Positions 1 to 7,100 of a DNA stretch of 12,129 nt are shown piece after piece. Numbering within the stretch: the stretch's first letter is position 1; each line of letters begins with the position of its first letter. This stretch comes from an uncultured Ilumatobacter sp. (GTDB lineage Bacteria > Actinomycetota > Acidimicrobiia > Acidimicrobiales > Ilumatobacteraceae). The notes under the pieces are model-generated. The model had not been told where the DNA came from. It ran no database searches and saw only the letters and a program-made list of their open reading frames with translations. Where the stretch lies: positions 1 through 12,129 of the forward strand of contig CALAHA010000003.1 of assembly GCA_937891565.1 (NCBI GenBank), read 5' to 3'. Both the position numbers and the translations under genes were made by a program.

Positions 1-1045
1 CTGCTTGGGCCGCACCGACCACGCCGTGTGCGCCGGCCTGTCGATCGGCAGGCACCACCATGCCGACCGCGACGCCGGCGGAAGAAATGGTGAGGCCATC
101 AGAGACGGCGTGCACCATCGCAACGGTGAAGATCAGCCCGCCGCTCGGCAGGAATCCGTAGAGACACATAATCCCGGATGCGAACAGCAACCCGATCGAG
201 CTGAGCTTGAAAGGACCAAATGTCTGGGCGAGGCGACCGCCGGGCGGCCCGAGGAAGATCAACGGTAGGCCGAACAGGGTGATGCCAAGGTTCGCAATCC
301 AGTCGGTGGTGCCGAGGTCTTTGTGGACGACATCCCACAACGCGTCGAAGGCGCCGATCATCGCGAAGGCAACGGCGCCGAGTATTACCGCGCCCGCGAA
401 GGGTCGGATTCGGAGCAGGTCGAGGGCGAAGCGATGTTCGGACTGTTCCACCGACTCCTGAACTGGGACGCGAGCAACGATTGGCAGCAGGATCAGGGTG
501 ATCGCGGCGACCACGATAAACGGAGCGGGAATGCCAAACGGGCCGACGAGAATTGCCGAGATAGCTGGACCAGTAGCAAAGCCGAAGACGTCGGCAGCGA
601 GCAGGCGGCCCATGTTCTGGCCGAGGTTGTCGGGGTCGGCGAGGATCACGATGCGCTTGACTGCCGGGCTGGCCGCGCCGATGCCGATGCCGGAGACGAA
701 CCGGCCGATCAGGATGGGCGTCAGTGTTGTACTGAGCGCCATCAGAAGCAGCCCGGCGACGTTGACGAGCACGCCGATAAAGACGAGTTTCTTGGCGTGG
801 CCGCGGTCGGCGAGCGGTGCCAGGGCGATCTGCGACAGGAAGCCGGCGATGAAGCCGAGCCCGATCACGAACCCGATCGCGGTCTCACTGATGTCGTATT
901 CGTCACGGAAGTCAGCAACGATCGTGAACAGCACGCCGTAGCCAGCCGCCAATGCCGCCATGAGCCCGCCGAAGGCGAACAGCAGGACGAGCGGTGACGG
1001 TGGAGCAACCCGTGGGGTTGATTCCTCCGAAGCCAGCGATTGCAC
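1..1045 (-). CDS. MFS transporter, C-terminal part cut by window edge
   Basis: Major facilitator superfamily permease of the inner membrane; the substrate cannot be told from sequence. The 348 visible residues show alternating hydrophobic helices beginning at about residue 18. A motif-A-like loop between TM2 and TM3 (LAPLADRGHAKK, about 75-86) is present, and a second-half equivalent (GPPGGRLAQTFGPFK, about 266-280) follows TM8. About ten of the usual twelve helices are visible and the rest run off the left edge. The start is uncertain. An in-frame TAG lies just upstream, leaving TTG at 1048 or GTG at 1045; the ATG at 961 would remove part of TM1. GTG is preferred because a TAGCCT box ends 6 nt before it, as in neighbouring genes. 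It is on the same strand as the phosphorylase but has its own 119-bp upstream region, so it is probably a separate unit. Confidence 0.88.
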   Translation of the reverse strand, partial: MQSLASEESTPRVAPPSPLVLLFAFGGLMAALAAGYGVLFTIVADFRDEYDISETAIGFVIGLGFIAGFLSQIALAPLADRGHAKKLVFIGVLVNVAGLLLMALSTTLTPILIGRFVSGIGIGAASPAVKRIVILADPDNLGQNMGRLLAADVFGFATGPAISAILVGPFGIPAPFIVVAAITLILLPIVARVPVQESVEQSEHRFALDLLRIRPFAGAVILGAVAFAMIGAFDALWDVVHKDLGTTDWIANLGITLFGLPLIFLGPPGGRLAQTFGPFKLSSIGLLFASGIMCLYGFLPSGGLIFTVAMVHAVSDGLTISSAGVAVGMVVPADRQAGAHGVVGAAQA

Positions 1046-1051
1046 CAAGTG

Positions 1052-1057
1052 AGGCTA
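1052..1057 (-). promoter_or_regulatory. putative -10 box (TAGCCT) of the MFS gene
   Basis: TAnnnT hexamer ending 6 nt before the GTG at 1045, which would make the transcript leaderless. No Shine-Dalgarno and no convincing -35 hexamer are visible. The start choice for this gene partly rests on this box, so the two are not independent. Confidence 0.45.
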
Positions 1058-1084
1058 GCTAAACAACGGGTTCAGATCGCTGTC

Positions 1085-1144
1085 GATTGATCTGGTGATT
1101 GATCTGCTGATTGATCTGGTGACTGGGGTGGTGACCGGGGTGAT
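1085..1144. repeat. 12-bp tandem repeat, five units
   Basis: Five head-to-tail 12-bp units start at 1085, 1097, 1109, 1121 and 1133. Units 1 and 3 are identical (GATTGATCTGGT), unit 2 differs at one base, and units 4 and 5 are diverged (GACTGGGGTGGT, GACCGGGGTGAT). The array fills the spacer between the phosphorylase stop and the MFS promoter and begins about 28 bp upstream of the MFS -10 box, where an activator or UP-like element would sit. It could equally be a neutral microsatellite. Confidence 0.85.
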
Positions 1145-1167
1145 GATGCGCGCCGCTCAGCGCATCA
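1144..1167 (-). terminator. 8-bp stem hairpin enclosing the glgP stop codon
   Basis: TGATGCGC at 1144-1151 and GCGCATCA at 1160-1167 form a perfect 8-bp stem around an 8-nt loop. On the minus strand the glgP TGA stop is the first three bases of the stem. No U-tract follows, so it is not a classical intrinsic terminator. It may still end or stabilise the glgP mRNA. Confidence 0.45.
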
Positions 1168-3654
1168 ACCGTAGGCGACGAGACCGGTATCGAAGATCGA
1201 ACTGAGGGCGCGGTGGGTCGGCAGTGCTCGGGCGCTGAGGCCCCAGGGGCCGGCATCGCCGGGTGTGAAGTGGCCTGCGTAGATACCGTCACCGACGTAC
1301 TCAAGATTGACAGCCACGGTGCGGTGCTGGTCGAAGCTGCCGTCACTCGCGAGCGGGCCGTGCATGACCTGGGTGACCAGTTCGTCGGCACGCAGGTTGC
1401 CGGGATCAACGCGGACACGAACCGAACGAATGGTTCCGCTGGTGCCGTCGGCGACCTCGGATCCGTTGTCGAGCAGTTCGACCGAAACTGACGGCCATGC
1501 CGAAGCAACGCCGACCTTCCACGCTGACAACTCGCGCGCTACCGCCGCGTCGTCGGCGAGGCGCAGGTCGGTCGATGCGGCTGCGGGTTCGTAGAGGGTT
1601 GTGACGTAATCACGCACCATGCGCGCTGCTACGACGTTCCAACCGAGCGTCTCCCAGTTGTTCAGAATGCGTTTGATCCAACCGCTGGGAATGTTGTCGT
1701 GGGGGCGGTCGTAGAACAGCGGCACGATTTGCTGCTCGATGACGTCGAACGTGGCCGACGCTTCGCGACGGTCACGTCGGGTGAGGTCGTGATCGTCGTC
1801 GAACGACGCGATGTCGAACCCGTTGGTGCCGTCAGACATCTCGGCCCACCAGCCATCCAGAATCGAGCAGTTCAATACGCCGTTGAGGGTGGCCTTTTCG
1901 CCGCTGGTGCCACAGGCCTCGAACGGGCGGCGAGGCGTGTTGAGCCATACGTCGCAGCCGTGGTACATCGTGCGGGCAATGCCGATGTCGTAGTCGGGGA
2001 TGAAGACGAAGCGGTGGCGGACATCGGCGTCAGCGGCGAGCTTGGCGATCTGCTGGATCAAGCCCTTGCCGGGATGGTCGGCCGGGTGAGCCTTTCCGGC
2101 GAAGACGAACTGCACGGGTCGATCAGCGTCGAGCAAAAGTGCACGCAGCCGATCGATCTGGTCCAGCAGGAGGTTCGCTCGCTTGTACGTGGCGAAGCGA
2201 CGGGCGAACCCGATTGTGAGGACGTTCGGATCGAGGAGGTCATGCCCAAGCCGATCGCGCACGAGGTCTACGAGTTCTTGGCGGCCGACGTTACGCATGG
2301 CCCAGATGTCGGACTGGTCGATGTTGCGAACATGGGCCCAGGCGTCGGCGCCGGCTAGATGCCAATCGTCGCCGAGCGCGCCGGTGAGTAGTTCGTCGGT
2401 CCGGTCACTGACCCATGTTCGGGCGTGGACGCCGTTCGTGATGTGGCCAATGGGCGTCTCGTTGCTCGGAAGATTGGGCCACATTCCGCCAAACATCTCA
2501 CGTGCAACCTCGCCATGCAGCTTTGCGACGCCATTGGCGCGAGCCGCAAGTCGAAGCCCCATGACTGCCATGTTGAACTTGCCGTCGGGTTCGTCGGAGC
2601 GCTGGCCGAGCGCAATGAGCTGGTCGAAAGTGACTCCGCACGACGTGGCGAAATTGACGAAGTAGGACTCGAACAGCTCACGCGGAAACCGGTCGATTCC
2701 GGCGGGGACGGGAGTGTGGGTGGTGAAGACGCCGCCGGCGCGCACTGCCTCGATCGCCTCGGCAAAGCTGAGCCCGGCATTGGTGAACTCGCGGAGCCGC
2801 TCGAGGCCGAGGAACCCTGCATGGCCCTCGTTGCTGTGGAACACCTGCGGAGCGAGGCCGAGAGCACGCAGCGCTCGGACACCGCCGATACCGAGGATGA
2901 TTTCTTGGCGCAGACGGTGCTGCTCGTCGCCGCCGTAGAGGCGGTCGGTGACAGCGATGACATCGGGCGTGTTCTCGGGCAGGTTGGTGTCAAGGAGGTA
3001 CAGCGGAATCCGGCCGACATCGACGCGCCAGATGGCAACCAGCGCAGTGGTGCCAGCGAGGTCGACTTCGATCGTGAGCCCGGTCGGGTGGACGCCGTGA
3101 GCTGCAGGGTTGATTCGCTCGTTGCGCTCCTCCTGCCAGCCATCGCTGTTCAGCTGTTGGTGAAAGTATCCCTCGGTGTAGAGGAGCCCGACGCCGATCA
3201 AGGGCACGCCGAGATCGGACGACGCTTTCAGGTGATCGCCGGCCAAAATGCCGAGACCGCCCGAGTACTGGGGGAGGGCCTCGGTGATGCCGAACTCGGG
3301 GGAGAAATACGCAACGGATTGCAGCGGCGAGCCCTCGGAGGCTGCACTGCGATCACCAAACCATGACGGCCCATCGACAGCCTGCTGGAGCCGTTTGCAA
3401 GCAGCCCGAACGCGGTTGACGAAATCTGCGTCGTCTGCCAGCTCGCCCCAACAGGTTGGTGAGGTTCGCCGGACCAAGTCGACCGGATGTTGGCCAGTCC
3501 GTCGCCACGAGCCGGGTGCGCTGCCATCAAGTCGATCGAACACGTGAGCGAGTTCACGGTCCCACGCCCAGTGGAGATTTGCAGCAAGGCCGGTGATGCC
3601 GGCGAGCGATTCAGGGATCTCGCTCACGACGTTGAATTGATGGAGCGGACGCAC
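1165..3654 (-). CDS. glgP: alpha-glucan (glycogen/maltodextrin) phosphorylase, GT35
   Basis: Releases glucose-1-phosphate from non-reducing ends of alpha-1,4-glucan using phosphate and pyridoxal phosphate, in the cytoplasm. The 829 residues begin with a DUF3417-type domain (about 5-115), followed by the short-type phosphorylase core (SVAYFSPEFGITEALPQYSG at 113-132, GDHLKASSDLG, YKRANLL, GKAHPADHPGKG). The PLP-binding motif EACGTSGEKATLNG spans 579-592 with K587 as the Schiff-base lysine; Glu586 replaces the more usual Met before it. About 130 residues after 700 form a C-terminal extension. The length fits actinobacterial homologues, which exceed 800 residues. The GTG start matches where the family begins and has no Shine-Dalgarno, but a TATCCT box ends 7 nt upstream. 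It lies 195 bp downstream of the GT4 gene on the same strand, consistent with a glycogen-turnover locus. Confidence 0.95.
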   Translation of the reverse strand: MRPLHQFNVVSEIPESLAGITGLAANLHWAWDRELAHVFDRLDGSAPGSWRRTGQHPVDLVRRTSPTCWGELADDADFVNRVRAACKRLQQAVDGPSWFGDRSAASEGSPLQSVAYFSPEFGITEALPQYSGGLGILAGDHLKASSDLGVPLIGVGLLYTEGYFHQQLNSDGWQEERNERINPAAHGVHPTGLTIEVDLAGTTALVAIWRVDVGRIPLYLLDTNLPENTPDVIAVTDRLYGGDEQHRLRQEIILGIGGVRALRALGLAPQVFHSNEGHAGFLGLERLREFTNAGLSFAEAIEAVRAGGVFTTHTPVPAGIDRFPRELFESYFVNFATSCGVTFDQLIALGQRSDEPDGKFNMAVMGLRLAARANGVAKLHGEVAREMFGGMWPNLPSNETPIGHITNGVHARTWVSDRTDELLTGALGDDWHLAGADAWAHVRNIDQSDIWAMRNVGRQELVDLVRDRLGHDLLDPNVLTIGFARRFATYKRANLLLDQIDRLRALLLDADRPVQFVFAGKAHPADHPGKGLIQQIAKLAADADVRHRFVFIPDYDIGIARTMYHGCDVWLNTPRRPFEACGTSGEKATLNGVLNCSILDGWWAEMSDGTNGFDIASFDDDHDLTRRDRREASATFDVIEQQIVPLFYDRPHDNIPSGWIKRILNNWETLGWNVVAARMVRDYVTTLYEPAAASTDLRLADDAAVARELSAWKVGVASAWPSVSVELLDNGSEVADGTSGTIRSVRVRVDPGNLRADELVTQVMHGPLASDGSFDQHRTVAVNLEYVGDGIYAGHFTPGDAGPWGLSARALPTHRALSSIFDTGLVAYG

Positions 3655-3661
3655 CGAAGCG

Positions 3662-3667
3662 AGGATA
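3662..3667 (-). promoter_or_regulatory. putative -10 box (TATCCT) of glgP
   Basis: TAnnnT hexamer ending 7 nt before the GTG of glgP. This start was fixed independently by homology at the N-terminus. It predicts a leaderless or nearly leaderless mRNA. No clear -35 hexamer is visible. Confidence 0.5.
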
Positions 3668-3781
3668 ACGACCTGCGACTGACTGTGTTTGAGGTGGTCG
3701 AAAATGTGCGGCCCGACACTCCGCCCCGCCTTCGAAATGCGCCTGCCCTCGACGTACGCCTGCCCCGATGGAGTTCCGGTA

Positions 3782-3835
3782 AATGCCCGTGGAATGCCCG
3801 TGGAATGCCCGTGGAATGCCCGTGGAATGCAGGTG
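3782..3835. repeat. 11-bp tandem repeat, four exact units plus a decayed fifth
   Basis: AATGCCCGTGG is repeated exactly at 3782, 3793, 3804 and 3815, followed by a partial unit (AATGCAGGTG) at 3826-3835. It lies in the 195-bp spacer between the GT4 stop and the glgP start, about 115 bp upstream of the putative glgP -10 box. The period is not a multiple of three, so a coding origin is unlikely. It is close to one DNA helical turn, so bound copies would lie on the same face. Confidence 0.95.
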
Positions 3836-3849
3836 AAATGGCCTGGGAG

Positions 3850-5025
3850 TCAGCGTCGACGGGCGTCAATCGATGTCGAATACACACCTGCGGTGGCCGT
3901 TGCGATGGCGGCCCACGAATAGTTCTGTTCGATCAAGTCGCGTGCGTTGCGAGTCAGTTCGTCAGCGAGAACCTGATCGGTCAGCACCCGTTCGATGCAG
4001 TTCGCGAGGTCGTCGGGTCTGCCGGGCTCAAAGGTGAGGCCAGCATTGGTCCCCTCGATCATTTCGGCGAGGCCGCCTGTCCGGGCAACGATGAGCGGAG
4101 CGCCTGCCGCGAGAGCCTCGAGTGCAACGAGGCCGAATGGCTCGTAGAGCGACGGGATCACGACGCAACCGGCGCGACGGGTGAGGTGGCGAAGTTCGGT
4201 GTCGTCCAAGAAGCCAGTGACGTGGACGCAGTCGTTGACGCCTTCGACGTCGATCTGTGCCTGGAGTTCCGGGAGGTAGCTGCCGCGCCCGGCAATCGTG
4301 CACTGGACTCCGGGGACTCGTGCTCGCACATCCGTCATCGAGCGGGCGAGCACCTGAAAGCCCTTTTCGAACTGGACGCGTCCCCAAGAGAGCACCAACT
4401 GTTCTCGCTCGACCGGCGTATCGCCCTCGACCAGCCACAGGTTGGGATCGATGCCGTTCGGCACGCGAGCGACAATTTCGGGTGGTAGTTCGAAGCTCGA
4501 CACGAGCTGGTCCGCCATGAACCTGGTTGGTGAGATCAGCCGATCGGCCTGGAATGCGAGCCACCATTCGATTGAGTTGATGTCGCTCGGCACGCCTGGC
4601 GGGAGTTGGCCGCCATGCCGTACCCGTTCGGTGCCGTGCATCGTCAGGATGAACGGCACATCGAACCGGGCAGACAGCGTGTCCCCGGACCAGCCCATTC
4701 GCCAGTCGTGTCCGTGGACCACGTCGGGTTCCCATCCGTCGAGTAAGACGGGAAGGCTGCAACCGAGCTTGACGAAGGCGTGATTCGCCGAAGCAGTGCG
4801 CGCCACCGGATCGGTCTTCGACAGCCATGGCAGGTCGGCAACACCACGGACGACACGGACCGGCCCAGCAGCGTCGGCGACGCGGTCGGTACCGGGATGT
4901 GTGGTGGTCATCACGACCACGTCGTGCCCGTTCGCCGCGAGTGCACGACTTAACCCATCGACGTGCGCTGCGGTGCCGACCGTCTCTTTTGGTGGGAAGT
5001 CCCAGGACAACAACAACACACGCAC
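3850..5025 (-). CDS. GT4 glycosyltransferase, probable alpha-glucan (glycogen) synthase
   Basis: A GT-B retaining glycosyltransferase of family GT4, 391 residues. It begins with a Rossmann strand (MRVLLLSWDFPP). Further motifs are HGHDW (104-108), VPNGID (189-194), the donor phosphate-binding segment GRVQFEKG (215-222), and the EX7E pair E295/E303 within PSLYEPFGLVALEALAAG. No signal peptide or membrane segment is seen. Lying between glgP and glgB, it most likely elongates alpha-1,4-glucan from a nucleotide-glucose donor; a GlgM-like maltose-1-phosphate synthase or another sugar transferase remains possible. The N-terminal glycine loop reads KETVGTAAH rather than the common GG form. GTG at 5025 is chosen because the family starts exactly there; a GTG at 5058 would overlap the glgB start. 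A TAGAGT box ends 8 nt upstream. Confidence 0.85.
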   Translation of the reverse strand: MRVLLLSWDFPPKETVGTAAHVDGLSRALAANGHDVVVMTTTHPGTDRVADAAGPVRVVRGVADLPWLSKTDPVARTASANHAFVKLGCSLPVLLDGWEPDVVHGHDWRMGWSGDTLSARFDVPFILTMHGTERVRHGGQLPPGVPSDINSIEWWLAFQADRLISPTRFMADQLVSSFELPPEIVARVPNGIDPNLWLVEGDTPVEREQLVLSWGRVQFEKGFQVLARSMTDVRARVPGVQCTIAGRGSYLPELQAQIDVEGVNDCVHVTGFLDDTELRHLTRRAGCVVIPSLYEPFGLVALEALAAGAPLIVARTGGLAEMIEGTNAGLTFEPGRPDDLANCIERVLTDQVLADELTRNARDLIEQNYSWAAIATATAGVYSTSIDARRR

Positions 5026-5033
5026 GGCCGCGC

Positions 5034-5039
5034 ACTCTA
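5034..5039 (-). promoter_or_regulatory. putative -10 box (TAGAGT) of the GT4 gene
   Basis: Reading on the minus strand, TAGAGT ends 8 nt before the GTG at 5025. It overlaps the glgB -10 candidate on the other strand at the shared TA (5038-5039). If real, its upstream contacts lie inside the first codons of glgB. Confidence 0.45.
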
Positions 5040-5043
5040 CTCT
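5038..5043 (+). promoter_or_regulatory. putative -10 box (TACTCT) of glgB
   Basis: TACTCT ends 8 nt before the glgB ATG at 5052. A transcript starting at the usual distance would begin almost at the ATG and exclude the GGAGG at 5044-5048. Box and ribosome site are therefore competing readings of the same 14 bp, unless glgB is also transcribed from further upstream. Confidence 0.4.
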
Positions 5044-5048
5044 GGAGG
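5044..5048 (+). promoter_or_regulatory. possible ribosome binding site of glgB (GGAGG)
   Basis: GGAGG with only 3 nt before the ATG, closer than the usual 5-9 nt. It supports the ATG at 5052 over any earlier in-frame codon, but works only if the transcript starts well upstream, inside the GT4 coding region. Confidence 0.35.
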
Positions 5049-5051
5049 TTG

Positions 5052-7037
5052 ATGCCACCGATTGACTCTGCGCCCCCCGCCGCTTCGAGGTCCAGTTCCA
5101 CAGGGTCGCGACCTGCCCCGATTGGTGAGCTCGACCTCCATCTGCTCGGCGAGGGCAACCATCGTCGGTTGTGGGAAGTGCTTGGCCCGCAGGTGTTTGG
5201 TCCAGGTCCAGCAGGCGTGAGTGCAGTGCAGTTTGCCGTGTGGGCGCCGAATGCTGCGTCGGTCGCTGTTGTGGGCGATTGGAACGAATGGCAACCCGAG
5301 CCGATGGCGATGATCGAGGCCAACGGGCGGACGGGAATTTGGACGGTCATTTGTCCGGCCGCCCGATCCGGCCACTGTTACAAATACGAAATTGTCAGCA
5401 AGCAAGGGCGCACGCTCCGCAAGGCGGACCCGATGGCCCGTCAGACTGAGGCACCACCGAGTGATGCCAGCGTCGTGCCGGCTCCGACTCAGCACGAGTG
5501 GTCTGACACCGAGTGGATGCACGAGCGCCATGTGACCGTCGACGGCGACGCCCCGATGCGGATCTACGAAGTGCACCTTGCGTCGTGGCGCCGCGGCGTC
5601 GACACGTGGGACGACCTTGCCGAGCAGATCGCAGCGCATGTGGCGTCGCTCGGCTTCACCCACGTCGAACTGCTACCGGTTGCCGAGCACCCGTTCGGTG
5701 GATCGTGGGGATACCAGGTATCTGGCTACTACGCCCCGACGGCGCGCTTCGGCGACCCTGACGGTTTCCGCCGGTTCGTCGACGTGCTCCACAACAACGG
5801 TCTGGGCGTCATCGTCGACTGGGTGCCGGCGCACTTCCCGAAAGACGAGTGGAGCCTCGGCCGCTTCGATGGCACGGCGCTGTATGAACACCCCGACCCG
5901 CAGCGTGGCGAGCACCCGGACTGGGGCACGTATGTCTTCGACTTCGGGCGAAACGAGGTGCGCAACTTCCTTGTTGCCAACGCGCTGTACTGGCTCGACG
6001 AGTTCCACATCGATGGCCTGCGGGTCGATGCTGTGGCCTCGATGCTCTACCTCGACTATTCGCGAGAAAACGGCGAATGGACACCGAACGTGCACGGAGG
6101 CAATGAGTACCTTGAGGCGATCACGCTCCTGCAAGAGACGAACAGTGTCGTTGCGGAAGAATTTCCTGACGTTTTGATGATCGCGGAAGAGTCGACGGCG
6201 TGGCCGGGTGTCACGCATCCAGTCGCCGAGGGCGGCCTTGGCTTCACTCACAAGTGGAACCTCGGCTGGATGCACGACTCGCTTGGCTATCTCGCGCTCG
6301 ACGGCGTGTATCGAAAGCACCACCACAACGAGATGACGTTCTCGCAGCTGTACGCCTACAACGAACGATTCGTCCTGCCACTCAGCCACGACGAGGTGGT
6401 CCACGGCAAGGGCAGTCTCGTCAACAAGATGAGCGGTGACGACTGGCAGAAGTTTGCGTCGCTCCGCAACTTGCTCGCATGGCAATGGTCCATGCCCGGT
6501 GTGCCGCTGCTGTTCATGGGCGCGGAACTGGCGCCATGGCAGGAGTGGAACGATGCATCCGAGCTGCCGTGGCACCTTGCTGAGCATCCGCCGCACAAGG
6601 GCGTGGGCGACACGATCCAGGCAATGAACGCAATCGCGGACCGTTGGCCGGCGCTGTGGGAACGCGACACCGACCAGGCCGGCTTCCAGTGGCTTGACGC
6701 CAACGACGCTGCGCACTCAATGTTCGCCTTCACACGGTGGGGTGTCCACGGTGCACACGCCGTGGTCTGTATCGCGAACTTCACCGCTGTTGCTCGGCCG
6801 GGTTATCGCGTCGGACTGCCCTGGGGCGGCGACTGGCACGTGGTGCTCGACACCGACTCACCCAAGTTCTGGGGGAGCGGCCACCGCGGTATCGACACCA
6901 ACTCGATCGCGGCCGGCGTAGAACCGATTGACATCGCTCACGGGATCGAGGAACCCTGGCAGGGCCAGTCCTGTTCGGCGACCATCGACGTTGGTCCGCT
7001 GTCGACACTCTGGCTTGCGGCGCGCAGCCCCGGTTGA
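5052..7037 (+). CDS. glgB: 1,4-alpha-glucan branching enzyme, GH13
   Basis: Cuts an alpha-1,4 chain and re-attaches it as an alpha-1,6 branch during glycogen synthesis, in the cytoplasm. The 661 residues hold a short Ala/Ser/Pro-rich N-terminus, a CBM48 domain (about 55-130, with VWAPNAASVAVVGDWNEW), the GH13 barrel and a C-terminal beta domain. All four conserved regions are intact: DWVPAHF (256-262), GLRVDAVAS with nucleophile D326, IAEEST with acid/base E379, and LPLSHDEVVHGK with H446 and D447. It is shorter than the E. coli enzyme because the extra N-terminal module is missing, as in many bacteria. The reading frame is open upstream, but the ATG at 5052 fits the GGAGG and avoids overlap with the divergent GT4 gene, whose start is 26 bp away. 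It converges on the 167-residue gene with a 63-bp gap. Confidence 0.97.
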   Translation: MPPIDSAPPAASRSSSTGSRPAPIGELDLHLLGEGNHRRLWEVLGPQVFGPGPAGVSAVQFAVWAPNAASVAVVGDWNEWQPEPMAMIEANGRTGIWTVICPAARSGHCYKYEIVSKQGRTLRKADPMARQTEAPPSDASVVPAPTQHEWSDTEWMHERHVTVDGDAPMRIYEVHLASWRRGVDTWDDLAEQIAAHVASLGFTHVELLPVAEHPFGGSWGYQVSGYYAPTARFGDPDGFRRFVDVLHNNGLGVIVDWVPAHFPKDEWSLGRFDGTALYEHPDPQRGEHPDWGTYVFDFGRNEVRNFLVANALYWLDEFHIDGLRVDAVASMLYLDYSRENGEWTPNVHGGNEYLEAITLLQETNSVVAEEFPDVLMIAEESTAWPGVTHPVAEGGLGFTHKWNLGWMHDSLGYLALDGVYRKHHHNEMTFSQLYAYNERFVLPLSHDEVVHGKGSLVNKMSGDDWQKFASLRNLLAWQWSMPGVPLLFMGAELAPWQEWNDASELPWHLAEHPPHKGVGDTIQAMNAIADRWPALWERDTDQAGFQWLDANDAAHSMFAFTRWGVHGAHAVVCIANFTAVARPGYRVGLPWGGDWHVVLDTDSPKFWGSGHRGIDTNSIAAGVEPIDIAHGIEEPWQGQSCSATIDVGPLSTLWLAARSPG

Positions 7038-7100
7038 TCCGTCACAGGTAAATTCGCGAGCAGCGGAGCCCGGCGCAGGCTTGCGTCAGGCGCTGAGGCG

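Noticed and set aside
323..997. Plus-strand open frame rich in Asp/Glu/His opposite the MFS gene.
   Set aside because: The opposite strand encodes clear transmembrane helices with MFS motif A; the acidic composition is the complement of hydrophobic codons.
2425..3366. Plus-strand open frame of 313 codons opposite glgP, with others at 1699-2358 and 3487-4488.
   Set aside because: These are mirror frames of strongly coding minus-strand genes; no start signals or domains support them.
3655..3849. The spacer between GT4 and glgP has no stop in the glgP frame, which is also the GT4 frame, so a single TGA separates an apparent in-frame GT4-phosphorylase fusion.
   Set aside because: About 65 stop-free codons are expected roughly 15% of the time at this GC. 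The spacer has no in-frame ATG or GTG, contains an 11-bp non-triplet repeat, and glgP homology begins exactly at the GTG at 3654.
4827..5051. Possible longer N-terminus for GlgB starting at 4827.
   Set aside because: It would overlap the GT4 coding region by about 200 bp and adds a His/Arg-rich stretch with no similarity to branching enzymes.
4028..5350. Long minus-strand open frame of 440 codons across GT4 and the glgB start.
   Set aside because: It is out of frame with the GT4 motifs and has Arg/Pro-rich composition typical of a shadow frame in GC-rich DNA.
5673..6716. Minus-strand open frame of 347 codons opposite glgB.
   Set aside because: It lies antisense to the GH13 catalytic regions, and no recognisable domain is seen.
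7038..7100. Possible bidirectional terminator between glgB and the 167-residue gene.
   Set aside because: Only a 4-5 bp stem (CGCA/TGCG around GGCT) could be found, with no T-run on either side.
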